Positions 6,546 through 14,349 of a stretch of 14,437 nt of DNA are shown here, piece by piece. Numbering within the stretch: position 1 is the first letter of the stretch; each line of letters begins with the position of its first letter. The DNA is from CAZJHX01 sp964545715 (GTDB lineage Bacteria; Myxococcota_A; UBA9042; GCA-2863065): positions 1 through 14,437 of the forward strand of contig CAZJHX010000220.1 of NCBI GenBank assembly GCA_964545715.1, written 5' to 3'. The notes beneath the pieces were generated by a model. The model ran no database searches, was not told the DNA's origin, and was given only the letters and a program-made list of their open reading frames with translations. The translations under genes were made by a program, and so were the position numbers.

Positions 6546-7848
6546 GATTTTCTCCAGCGTAGCTTGTCAACGGGATGGTGAACCAGCGCGGGTTGGCGTC
6601 CTCGGGGTCGCGGTACATGTAGTAGTTCTTTTTGATGTGCTCGTGGTTTTGGATGACGGCCATCGCCGCCATATAGACCAGCAGATCGTGCACGTTGACC
6701 GCGTCCTCCAAGGCGCCGACAAAGATCTCGTCCGGTGCCTGCAGCACGTTTTCGATGAGAAAGATGAAGTCCTCGAAGTCGGTCTCGCCCTTCTTCTGAT
6801 CGTAGGTGCCTTTGTAGGCCTCCATGCTGTTCAACGGGGTGAGGTTGCCGCCCGGGTTCCACCACTCGGTGTCGGGATCGGCCTCGTACAGGCTGCCCTT
6901 GCGGCTCAGCCCATTGGCCTCGAGGAAGTCGCCGTCGATGCGCTCCACGCGCCACATCGCGCCGTAGAAGCGGCCGTTGACGCGAAAGTGGACCAGCTGG
7001 GTGCGGGGCGTGGGCAGCCAGGTGCCGTAGCGAAAGACCTCCATGCCCAGGTGGTTGCGCAGCATCGTCTTGTCGTTCCACTCGGCGCGCAGGACCAGGT
7101 GGTCGCTGCCGTCCGGCAGGGTGAGATCGTCCTTCACGCCGCCGCCGGGGCCCAGGTCAAAGCGAAAGCTGTTCTTGGAGTAGAAGCGGCTGGAGCCGCC
7201 GTGGATCCGCACGCGCGACACGTAGTCGGTGTCGCCCACCGTTAGCGTGACCGGCACTTTTTTGCGCTCTTTTGGGTTGTCGACGATGTACTCGAAGTCC
7301 TCTTCGGCGATCGCCATCTCCCACACGTTGATCTGCGTGTCGAAGGCCATCACCTCGGCCGTGCCGGTGCGGCCGTCGCCGTCGGGCAGGGACGCGGCCA
7401 GCAGGTGCAGGCCCGCCTTGTTGAACTGGATGCGCGCCGTCGCGCGGCCCGCGATGATCGGCGTCTGCTCGATGACCGTCGCATCCGGGCCCACGTCCAG
7501 GATCAGGTCGCCGTCCTTGGCCGTATCGACATCGCCGGTCCCGATTTGGCGGATCTCGATCTCGATCCACTCTTCGTAGCCGACCGGCTGCAGCGGGGCC
7601 GATACGTCGAGATGGATCAGGCCATGCGGCGCCGCCACCTCCGGCATCTCAAAGGTGTCGCTGAACGGCGTGCAGGTCGGCGGATCCTCGTGCTCGGGCC
7701 ACGGCATGTCTTCGATGCTCGGCGGCGCGTACCCACCCCAGGGCTGGGGAGCCGCGTCGGCCGGATCGGTGTCCTTGTCGCCGCATCCGGCCACCAGCAT
7801 CGCCGTCACGAGCAACAGCGCCGGCCCAACATCGTGTAACGTTCTCAC
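6520..7848 (-). CDS. CotH-kinase-like lipoprotein, C-terminus missing
   Basis: This is a 442-residue predicted lipoprotein. Starting at the GTG at 7848, a signal peptide leads to the lipobox LVAGC (Cys22). An N-terminal beta-rich region precedes a CotH-like domain (about 175-428). Its marks are HGGSSRFYSKNSFRF (216-230), DKTMLRNHLGMEVFR (259-273), VNGRFYGAMWRVERID (290-305) and NHEHIKKNYYMYRDP (401-415). CotH family members are atypical protein kinases first known from Bacillus spore coats. In typical members the segment WFTIP is followed by WDxD, carrying a catalytic metal-binding Asp, and about 100 more residues. Here, after WFTIP (422-426), only 16 unrelated residues remain before the stop, inside the next gene's start. 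It may be inactive or a decayed copy. A longer start at 8001 would overlap the divergent gene and hide the signal peptide, so I reject it. Confidence 0.8.
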   Translation of the reverse strand: MRTLHDVGPALLLVTAMLVAGCGDKDTDPADAAPQPWGGYAPPSIEDMPWPEHEDPPTCTPFSDTFEMPEVAAPHGLIHLDVSAPLQPVGYEEWIEIEIRQIGTGDVDTAKDGDLILDVGPDATVIEQTPIIAGRATARIQFNKAGLHLLAASLPDGDGRTGTAEVMAFDTQINVWEMAIAEEDFEYIVDNPKERKKVPVTLTVGDTDYVSRVRIHGGSSRFYSKNSFRFDLGPGGGVKDDLTLPDGSDHLVLRAEWNDKTMLRNHLGMEVFRYGTWLPTPRTQLVHFRVNGRFYGAMWRVERIDGDFLEANGLSRKGSLYEADPDTEWWNPGGNLTPLNSMEAYKGTYDQKKGETDFEDFIFLIENVLQAPDEIFVGALEDAVNVHDLLVYMAAMAVIQNHEHIKKNYYMYRDPEDANPRWFTIPLTSYAGENHDDDSAGW

Positions 7849-7856
7849 GGCAAGAA

Positions 7857-7863
7857 CTATAAT
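7857..7863. promoter_or_regulatory. Nearly symmetric -10 element shared by divergent genes
   Basis: The plus strand reads TATAAT (7858-7863), matching the sigma70 -10 consensus, 47 bases before the ATG at 7911. The minus strand reads TATAGT (7862-7857), eight bases before the GTG at 7848. No convincing -35 was found on either side. Confidence 0.55.
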
Positions 7864-7910
7864 CGCGGGCGTGTACGCGCTCCAGAAGACAACAGCCACG
7901 ATGAGGTGAC

Positions 7911-8870
7911 ATGAAGGTCGTCTTTCTCGGGGGCACCGGGTTTGTCGGGCCTCCCACAGTTCGCCGCATGGCCGCTGCCGGCCACTGTGTGGTGGTCGCA
8001 CACACCGGCGCGCACGAGGTCGACGATCTGCCGGCCGAGCACCTGCATGCGTCCCGAGAAGAGCTGCTGGCGCCCGATGGTCCGGTCGATGCCGCCCGCC
8101 CGGACGTGCTGGTCGACCCCTTCACCGGCGGCGCCAGCGTCGCAAAAGCCGACGAGCTGGCCGCAACCGCCGGTCGCACCGGGGCCCGCATCGTGGCCAT
8201 CTCGTCCTGCGACGTCTACCAAGCGCTCGTCGACGCGGGACTCGGCGACGGCAGCGAAAGGACGCTCTTGCCCACGACGCCGATACCGATCCCCGAAGAC
8301 GCCCCGCGTCGGACCCGGCCGTATCCAAACGCCCGCCCCGGTCACGACAACGCCGCCATGGAGCGCGCGCTGGAGGCTCACGCGCCACAGATCAACGCCG
8401 CGATCCTGCGCCCCGGCGCCATCTACGGTCCACGGGACGGCACCGCCCGCGAATGGCCGCTGATCCGCCGCGCGCTGGCCGGGCAAAAGCACCTGTTGCT
8501 GCCCGATCGCGGGGTCCAGGTGTTTCACCGCGTGGCCGTCGGGCGCGTCTCTGGGGCTATCGGGGCAGCCGCCGAGCGCGCGCCCGCCGGCGTCTGGCAC
8601 TGCAACGTGGTCGATCCCTACGATTGGACATACGCGGGCCTCGCCGCCGAGATCGGACGTCTGCTGGACCACGAGTGGGAGCCCGAGGCCGTCGGCTTCG
8701 ACGACGCGGGCCACCCGTATCGGCTGTCCACGCCTATCCTGATGTCCGACCGGCGCCTGCGAGATGTCCTCGAGGTGGTGGAGCCCGACCCGCGCGAGGC
8801 CCTGGCCGAGACCGTCGCCTGGTTTCGCGAACACGGTGTCGCTGAGGACGCGCTCTATAAAGACTATTAG
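7911..8870 (+). CDS. NAD-dependent epimerase/dehydratase-like protein (extended SDR), atypical active site
   Basis: This 319-residue soluble protein has a Rossmann fold. The NAD(P)-binding motif GGTGFVG lies at residues 7-13. VAISSCDVY (96-103) matches the strand carrying the catalytic Ser, and LRPGAIYGPRD (166-176) matches the usual LRP..YGP signature. The YxxxK pair normally found between them is not evident: the stretch YPNARPGHDNAAMERAL (138-153) has no Lys. It may therefore be a redox-inactive sensor (as in NmrA-like proteins) or an RNA-binding SDR. The sequence is complete from first to last motif. GAGGTG at 7903-7908 supports the ATG. Its stop codon overlaps that of the convergent cupin gene. 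Confidence 0.8.
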   Translation: MKVVFLGGTGFVGPPTVRRMAAAGHCVVVAHTGAHEVDDLPAEHLHASREELLAPDGPVDAARPDVLVDPFTGGASVAKADELAATAGRTGARIVAISSCDVYQALVDAGLGDGSERTLLPTTPIPIPEDAPRRTRPYPNARPGHDNAAMERALEAHAPQINAAILRPGAIYGPRDGTAREWPLIRRALAGQKHLLLPDRGVQVFHRVAVGRVSGAIGAAAERAPAGVWHCNVVDPYDWTYAGLAAEIGRLLDHEWEPEAVGFDDAGHPYRLSTPILMSDRRLRDVLEVVEPDPREALAETVAWFREHGVAEDALYKDY

Positions 8871-9238
8871 TCTTCATCCCGGTGGACCGTCTGGGGACTG
8901 AACGCTGGCAGGCACACCGCGATGTAGCCGGCCCCGCCTTCATGCGGCGTGGAGTACCGCACCCACTCCCCACGGTGCGCGATCACGGCCTGACCGGCGG
9001 ACACATCGATATGGCCGTCTTTGCTGTGCACACGCAGCGTGCCCTCCAGCACCACCGTAAACTCGTCGAAGTCGGGCGTCTGGCCGGGCTCCACCCACCC
9101 CTGCGGGCTGGTCATTTTGGCGACGCTCAGGCCGTCCGTACCACTGTTGACGTGGCCGACGTACTCTTCGATCAGCTTGGGTTTGTTGCCGGCGGGTTTG
9201 ATGACTGTCGGGCCGGCGATCAGTGTGGGCATGCGCAT
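8867..9238 (-). CDS. Small cupin-fold protein without the usual metal-binding His
   Basis: This 123-residue single-domain cupin is probably cytoplasmic. Cupin motif 1 is seen as PGQTPDFDEFTVVLEG (51-66) with E59 and G66, but the HxH positions read QTP. Motif 2 is GQAVIAHRGEWVRYSTP (82-98), also without the expected His spacing. It may therefore bind no metal and act as a ligand-binding or structural protein. GGAGGTGA directly precedes the ATG at 9238; the ATG two codons later (9232) has a more usual spacing of nine bases, so either start is possible. It lies 26 bases downstream of the histidine kinase on the same strand and probably shares its transcript. Confidence 0.75.
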   Translation of the reverse strand: MRMPTLIAGPTVIKPAGNKPKLIEEYVGHVNSGTDGLSVAKMTSPQGWVEPGQTPDFDEFTVVLEGTLRVHSKDGHIDVSAGQAVIAHRGEWVRYSTPHEGGAGYIAVCLPAFSPQTVHRDED

Positions 9239-9264
9239 TCACCTCCGTGATGCGCGCGAGCATA

Positions 9265-11622
9265 TCAGGTCTGTTTCACCGACAAGGCCACGGCCAGTTG
9301 GTGAATCGTGTAGGGCTTCTGAAGAAAGCCGGCGAGCCCCTTGCCGGAGAAGCGTCGCGTCGCCTGGCTCTCGTTGTAGCCGCTGGACAAGATCACCGGC
9401 ACGTCGCTGCCCATCCGCCGGATCTCCCGAAAGACCTCTTCGCCGCCCATCTCGGGCATCGTCATGTCCAGCAGCACGGCCGTCAGCTCCTGGTGACGCG
9501 CCTTGAACATGGTGAGGCCCTCGATGCCGTCGCAGGCCTCGAGGGTGTCGAAGCCCAGATGCCCCAGCATGTGGTTTGCCGCGATGCGCACGTCCTCTTC
9601 GTCGTCGATGATCAGCACCGTGCCCCCGACCACGGCCGGCATCTCCTCGGCCGTGTCCGGCGCGCGCGTGGCCGTGGACGCCGGCAGATACACCTTGAAC
9701 GTGGTCCCCTCGCCGGGCGTGCTGTAGATGCGGATCGCGCCACCGTGTCCGCGCACGATCCCCATGACCGCGGCCAGCCCCAGCCCACGCCCCTGCGCCT
9801 TGGTCGAGTAGAAGGGCTCAAAGATCCGCTTCTGGGTGTCGACGTCGATCCCGCAGCCGGTGTCGTGCACCTGCGCGCACACGTATCGCCCGGGCGACAG
9901 CTCCTCCAACAGGTCGCGGGGATCCCGCTCGTCCACGTTCAGCACCGACGTCGTCAACACGACCGTCCCACGCTCGGCGCCGATGGCCTCGGCGCCGTTC
10001 AGCACCAGGTTCATGAACACCTGCTGCATCTGCGCTGCGTCGGCCTCCACCAGTGGCAGGTCCTCGGCAACATCCAGCTGCAGCTGCACCTTTTTGGGTA
10101 GCGTGGTCTCCAGCAGGTGGGCCCCCTCACTGAGGTGCTTGGACAGGTCGAGCGGCTTGATCTGGAAGGCGCCCTTGCCGGAGTACGCCAGCAGCTCCTG
10201 TGTCAGGTCCGCGGCACGTTTGGCCGCTGTCACCATGGCGTCGACGCGCTGCCGCGATGGGTCCGACGGCGGCATCGTCAGCTGCACCAGCGACGCGTTG
10301 CCAAGAATCGCCGTGAGCAGGTTGTTGAAGTCGTGCGCGATTCCCCCCGCCAGCACCCCGAGGCTCTCCAGCTTCTGTACCTGCAACAGCTGCTCCTGAA
10401 TGCGCCGGTTCTCCTCTTCAGCGTGCTTGCGCGCAGAGATGTCGATGATCAGGCCGCGCAGGTCGACGGCGTTGCCCTCGGCGTCTCGCGCCACGTGCAC
10501 CAGATCGTGCACCCACAGCACCCGGCCGTCCGCGGTGACGATGCGGTACTCGAAGTCGAAGTCGTCATCGATGTGCAGATGCTCACTACAGTAGGCGAGC
10601 GCCTCCTTGCGATCCCCGGGATGAATCAGTGACGGCCAGAAGTCCTGGGTCAGCCACTGGGCGGGAGGATAGCCCGTCATCTCTTCGGCCGCGTCGCTGA
10701 CAAACGTGAACTGGAAGCTGGCGACACTCGCCTCCCACACGATCGCGTCGACGTCCGAGACCAGCACCTCCAGGCGCTGGTTGGCCGCTTCCAGCTTCTG
10801 GAGCGCCTCGATGCGCTCGGTGACGTCGATGCCGTGCGTAAAGACGCCGCTGACGTTGTCGCTGGCGCTGTCCACCATCGGCTCGATCACGTAGTCAAAG
10901 TAGGCCTTGTCCTGGTCCGGGAAGCCGGGCATCTCCGACACGTCGTACGAGACGGCTGTGCCGATGAACGGCTCGCCGGTCTTCACGACTGAATCCATCA
11001 CCTGCTGCAGCGCCGCGACGCCTTCGTTGCCGGGATTCGTCTCCCACAGGGTCTGGCCGACCGGCGTGTTGACCCGCGCGTCGTACAGCGCGTTCTTGAA
11101 CGTGAGCCGATGCTCGTCACCCCGGTGAATGCCGATCAGCGCAGGCGCGTGATTCAGCGCTCCAAACAGCTGCTCGCGCTCTGAGACGGCGTCGATGAGG
11201 CCACCCAGGGTGTTGGCCAGGGCCGCGTCGACCTCCACGATCACTGCAGACGGCTCGGTCGTGCGTGCGACGAGCAGGGTGCCGCGCTGCTGCGCGTCGA
11301 TGTGGATGGGGCAGACCTCGACGAAGCTCGAGCCGACGATGGGAGACGGGAGCACCCGCGCCGAGCTGGTGCCGGAGGACGCGTACGGGCACTGAGCCGG
11401 CCAGTCATCGGCGCCGGCCGCCGAGCGGATCGACCAGGCTCCGCTCACCGCGTCCTCAAAGTACACCGCAGCACTGTGCACGGACGGCTGCGACGTCAAC
11501 AAAGCGGTTGTCGTATCGAATAGCTCGCGCATGGTGCGCAGCGGACGGATTTGGGACAGACCCGAGTTGATGCCCGCCAGGTACGCCAGCACGCGGTCCA
11601 GCTCACGCTCTTCATGAGTCAT
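9265..11622 (-). CDS. Hybrid sensor histidine kinase (GAF-like, two PAS, HisKA, HATPase, receiver)
   Basis: This is a soluble 785-residue signalling protein with no membrane helix. Residues about 30-150 resemble a GAF domain, 152-276 and 286-400 are PAS domains (the second ends in DLRGLIIDISARKHAEEE), and a coiled linker leads to the HisKA domain with phospho-acceptor H430 in GGIAHDFNNLL. HATPase motifs are present: N538/N542 region, DTGCGID (587-593), FEPFYST (601-607) and GRGLGLA (611-617). A C-terminal receiver follows with acidic pair D673/D674, phospho-acceptor D719 in LLDMTMPEMGG, S746 and K769. All catalytic residues are intact, so it should autophosphorylate and pass phosphate internally. 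GGAGG (11631-11635) lies eight bases before the ATG. No partner regulator or output domain is encoded here; the neighbouring cupin is the only co-oriented gene. Confidence 0.93.
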   Translation of the reverse strand: MTHEERELDRVLAYLAGINSGLSQIRPLRTMRELFDTTTALLTSQPSVHSAAVYFEDAVSGAWSIRSAAGADDWPAQCPYASSGTSSARVLPSPIVGSSFVEVCPIHIDAQQRGTLLVARTTEPSAVIVEVDAALANTLGGLIDAVSEREQLFGALNHAPALIGIHRGDEHRLTFKNALYDARVNTPVGQTLWETNPGNEGVAALQQVMDSVVKTGEPFIGTAVSYDVSEMPGFPDQDKAYFDYVIEPMVDSASDNVSGVFTHGIDVTERIEALQKLEAANQRLEVLVSDVDAIVWEASVASFQFTFVSDAAEEMTGYPPAQWLTQDFWPSLIHPGDRKEALAYCSEHLHIDDDFDFEYRIVTADGRVLWVHDLVHVARDAEGNAVDLRGLIIDISARKHAEEENRRIQEQLLQVQKLESLGVLAGGIAHDFNNLLTAILGNASLVQLTMPPSDPSRQRVDAMVTAAKRAADLTQELLAYSGKGAFQIKPLDLSKHLSEGAHLLETTLPKKVQLQLDVAEDLPLVEADAAQMQQVFMNLVLNGAEAIGAERGTVVLTTSVLNVDERDPRDLLEELSPGRYVCAQVHDTGCGIDVDTQKRIFEPFYSTKAQGRGLGLAAVMGIVRGHGGAIRIYSTPGEGTTFKVYLPASTATRAPDTAEEMPAVVGGTVLIIDDEEDVRIAANHMLGHLGFDTLEACDGIEGLTMFKARHQELTAVLLDMTMPEMGGEEVFREIRRMGSDVPVILSSGYNESQATRRFSGKGLAGFLQKPYTIHQLAVALSVKQT

Positions 11623-11741
11623 GTGAGTAGCCTCCGAAGCAGCCTTACGGTACCACCGCCACGTCCAACTTTGAATGCCTTCATCCTTGCGGCGAATGTG
11701 CCGATTGGATCAGCCATGACCCCCGTCACAAGACCGCGATC

Positions 11742-13520
11742 ATGAGTATCCTGCCCAACGGGACGGTGCTGGGCGGCCGGTACCGGATCACCGGAACGCT
11801 CGGCGGTGGACGCATCGCTGAGGTCTACCGCGTCTACGATTTGGTCGCCTCCGAGGATGTCGCGCTGAAGCTCTTTCGTGCGGGGCTGTGCGCCAACCGG
11901 GTTGTCGCCGAAGCGATAAAAGACCGCGTCGTAGCCGCCCGACGCCTGCGCCATCAGCACATTCTCGGTGTGCACGACATCGGCGAGCACGACGGCTGCT
12001 TCTTCTTCACCATGGAGCTGACCAGCGGCCAGACGCTGCGAGACCATCTGCAGCACACGCAGTCGTGGCTGGAGAAGCCGCTGCAGGAGCGCATTGGCCT
12101 GATCGCGACCATCGCCGGGGCCGTCGATGCCGCCCGCCGCACCATGCCCCACGGCGAGCTCAAACCCGAGAACATCCTGCTGGACGACACCGGCCGCTTG
12201 CTGGTCGCCGACTTCGGCATCGGGACGGCCGCTGCGGCGGATCCGTCGGTTCAGTCCGCTCGTCAGGCGGCGGCGTATTGCGCCCCTGAACAGCTGAGGC
12301 CCGTACCCGTGGCCGACTCTCTCTCCGACGTTTACGCGCTTGGCGCGCTGTTGTTCGAGGCGCTAACGGGCCGCCCTGCGTCGGATCCCTCGGCGCGACC
12401 GAGCCAGTGCGTGCCGTCGCTGCCCGGGGCGCTGGATCGCATCGTGGCCAAGGCGATGGACCGCGAGCCGTACGGACGCTGGGAGTCTGCCGGGGCGCTG
12501 CGTGACGCCCTCAGCAGCTTCACGGTCGACGCCCAGTCGCGTCCCCAGCACACGTCGCCGCAGCGGTTTGCCGCGCGTACCACGGTGGTCGTCAAGGCGC
12601 CGACCCGCCGACAGACCCAACGACAGACCGGCCGACCGCTGCCTATCGGCGCGTTCAAGATCGCCGCCGGCGTGGTGTTTACGCTGGGTATCGCGCTCGC
12701 CGTTCTGGGCGTCAAGGATACGCAGGCCAGCGACGAGGACTTGCTCAAGGCTCCCGTCAAACCGACAGCGCCGCAAGGCCCGGCGCCCGTGGCGGCCGTA
12801 CGCGCGCCACAAGACGAGCTGCCCCCCGGCTTCGACTGGGTCCGCGTGGCAGAAGGCCGCTTTCAGATGGGGTCGCTGTACGGACGCCCGACTGAGCGCC
12901 CCGTCCACAGCGTCTCAGTGCCTCGCTTCTACCTCACGCGCGGCGAGGTTACGGTCAAGCAGTACCAGGCGTGCGTGGACGCGCGAAAGTGCAAGAGGCC
13001 CGGTACCGGGCGCGGGTGCAACTTCGAGTCCGCCGGCAAAGCCTCCCATCCGATCAATTGTGTGTCGTGGAAGGCCGCGGGCAAGTTCTGCAAGTGGGCC
13101 AAAGCCAGGCTGCCAACCGAGGCAGAGTGGGAGTTTGCCGCGCGCGGCACCGGCGGCTCCAAGTATCCCTGGGGCGAGGACTGGCCGTCTTGTAATCACG
13201 CGATCATGAACAGCGGCGGTCCAGGCTGCGGTCGCGGCGGCACTTCGCCGGTCTGCTCCAAGCCGGACGGACACACGCCGACGGGGCTGTGCGACATGGC
13301 GGGCAACGTCAGCGAATGGACCCAGGACCACTGGGTCAACGACTATGAAGAGGCCGGCGCCGATGGGGTCGCGGTCATCAGCGACAGCGACGACCGGGTC
13401 TATCGCGGCGGCAACTACGCCGACAACGCCCAGCGTCTTCGCGGTGCCAGCCGCCAGTACACGTACCACCTGTACGGGGCCGCCGATCTCGGCTTCCGCT
13501 GCGCCGTATCACCTCAGTAG
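11742..13520 (+). CDS. Degenerate Ser/Thr kinase fused via membrane helix to FGE-sulfatase-like domain
   Basis: This 592-residue protein has a cytoplasmic kinase-like domain (about 14-260), a basic linker, one membrane helix (303-324), a Pro/Ala spacer and an extracytoplasmic FGE-sulfatase-like domain (363-592). In the kinase part K43, DFG (157-159), APE (181-183) and D196 are kept, but the glycine loop reads GGGRIA and the catalytic loop reads HGELKPEN (137-144), with Glu139 in place of the catalytic Asp. It is probably a pseudokinase or weak kinase. The FGE-like part shows RFQMGS, PVHSVSVPRFYLTRGEVT, RLPTEAEWEFAARG, GLCDMAGNVSEW and RGGNY...LGFRC. The two catalytic Cys of true formylglycine-generating enzymes, expected between RGG and GFR, are absent, so sulfatase activation is unlikely and ligand or carbohydrate binding is more probable. 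No clear ribosome binding site precedes the ATG. The gene is divergent from the histidine kinase over 119 bases. Confidence 0.9.
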   Translation: MSILPNGTVLGGRYRITGTLGGGRIAEVYRVYDLVASEDVALKLFRAGLCANRVVAEAIKDRVVAARRLRHQHILGVHDIGEHDGCFFFTMELTSGQTLRDHLQHTQSWLEKPLQERIGLIATIAGAVDAARRTMPHGELKPENILLDDTGRLLVADFGIGTAAAADPSVQSARQAAAYCAPEQLRPVPVADSLSDVYALGALLFEALTGRPASDPSARPSQCVPSLPGALDRIVAKAMDREPYGRWESAGALRDALSSFTVDAQSRPQHTSPQRFAARTTVVVKAPTRRQTQRQTGRPLPIGAFKIAAGVVFTLGIALAVLGVKDTQASDEDLLKAPVKPTAPQGPAPVAAVRAPQDELPPGFDWVRVAEGRFQMGSLYGRPTERPVHSVSVPRFYLTRGEVTVKQYQACVDARKCKRPGTGRGCNFESAGKASHPINCVSWKAAGKFCKWAKARLPTEAEWEFAARGTGGSKYPWGEDWPSCNHAIMNSGGPGCGRGGTSPVCSKPDGHTPTGLCDMAGNVSEWTQDHWVNDYEEAGADGVAVISDSDDRVYRGGNYADNAQRLRGASRQYTYHLYGAADLGFRCAVSPQ

Positions 13521-13530
13521 AATTTTAACT

Positions 13531-13536
13531 TATGAT
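13531..13536 (+). promoter_or_regulatory. -10-like element TATGAT close to the ceramidase start
   Basis: TATGAT sits in an AT-rich island and ends eight bases before the ATG at 13545, which would put the transcription start at or next to the start codon. No ribosome binding site or convincing -35 is seen. Confidence 0.45.
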
Positions 13537-13544
13537 GCCGCGGC

Positions 13545-14336
13545 ATGGATGCGCCGGCGGTCACTTCTGAAGCGGGGTATTGGACACAGCTGGGCGCGCC
13601 CGCGTCGGTAGACTGGTGCGAGCCCAACTATGTCGTCACGCACTACGTCGCCGAGTGGTGGAACACCCTGTCCAGCGTGCCGCTGGTGCTGCTGGGCCTG
13701 TACGGGCTGTGGCGCTGCTGGGGCGCCCGGCATGAGCTGGAGGCGCGGTTTGCAGCCGCGTTTTTCTCGATGGCCATCGTCGGGCTGGGGTCCACGGCGT
13801 TTCACGGCACCTTGCTGCATGTCGCTCAGGCCGCCGACGAGCTGCCGATGATCTATGGGTCGCTGGTGCTGTTGTACTGCCTGATCAACCGCCGGTTCGG
13901 ACCCTCGCGGCGCACCCGGGCGTGGGCGTTGGGCTTCACCGCATACGCGGTGCTGTTCACCGTGGCGTACTTCACGCTCAAGGCGTACTTCACGCTGTTC
14001 ATCGTCTCCTACGGCGGGCTGGTCGGCTTTCTGGTGCTGGGCTCGTGGCGTGTGGCCGTGGGTGACACCGGGTCACAGATGCATCGCAGCATTCTCAAGT
14101 GGGCCGCGGGCGCCTACCTGGGCGGCGTGTTTCTGCTGTGGTTCCCCGAGCATGTCTTCTTCGCCTGCGATCACCCGATTCAGTCCGTTCACCTGCACTC
14201 GGGCTGGCACCTGGCGGCCGGGCTCGGCACGTACCTGGGGATACTCTTTGCGATGTGGGACCGGCTGAGCTTGCAGGGCCGCGATCCGCAGCTCGAGCGC
14301 GGTCGCCTGCTTCCTTTTGTGGTGCCCGCCCCGTGA
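13545..14336 (+). CDS. Alkaline ceramidase family membrane protein
   Basis: This 263-residue polytopic membrane protein of the alkaline ceramidase (ACER/CREST) family would cleave the amide bond of ceramide to free sphingoid base and fatty acid. About seven hydrophobic helices are visible. The N-terminal calcium-site motif reads DWCEPN then E (D23, W24, E26, N28, E37), with the same spacing as D19, W20, E22, N24, E33 in human ACER3 as I recall it. The zinc/catalytic set S83, H87, D98, H218, H222 also keeps the human spacing (S77, H81, D92, H217, H221). The length is typical for the family. The protein is therefore predicted to be active. The start follows the upstream gene by 24 bases with no ribosome binding site but a TATGAT box. 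Presence in a bacterium fits lineages that make sphingolipids; no sphingolipid synthesis gene lies in this window. Confidence 0.9.
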   Translation: MDAPAVTSEAGYWTQLGAPASVDWCEPNYVVTHYVAEWWNTLSSVPLVLLGLYGLWRCWGARHELEARFAAAFFSMAIVGLGSTAFHGTLLHVAQAADELPMIYGSLVLLYCLINRRFGPSRRTRAWALGFTAYAVLFTVAYFTLKAYFTLFIVSYGGLVGFLVLGSWRVAVGDTGSQMHRSILKWAAGAYLGGVFLLWFPEHVFFACDHPIQSVHLHSGWHLAAGLGTYLGILFAMWDRLSLQGRDPQLERGRLLPFVVPAP

Positions 14337-14342
14337 TACGCT
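14337..14342 (+). promoter_or_regulatory. -10-like element TACGCT close to the last gene's start
   Basis: TACGCT ends seven bases before the ATG at 14350. TTGTGG lies 14 bases upstream (14317-14322). The 11-base block CGTGATACGCT (14332-14342) differs at one base from CGTGGTACGCT (1197-1207) before the large lipoprotein. The 14-base spacing is short for sigma70. Confidence 0.35.
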
Positions 14343-14349
14343 CGCGGGT

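Noticed and set aside
7849..8001. N-terminal extension of the cotH-like gene to an ATG at 8001
   Set aside because: It would overlap the divergent SDR-like gene and its ribosome binding site and would bury the signal peptide; the GTG at 7848 gives a normal lipoprotein start.
13000..13520. True formylglycine-generating enzyme activity for the C-terminal domain at 12830-13517
   Set aside because: The catalytic Cys pair expected between RGG and GFRC is absent, and no sulfatase gene is nearby.
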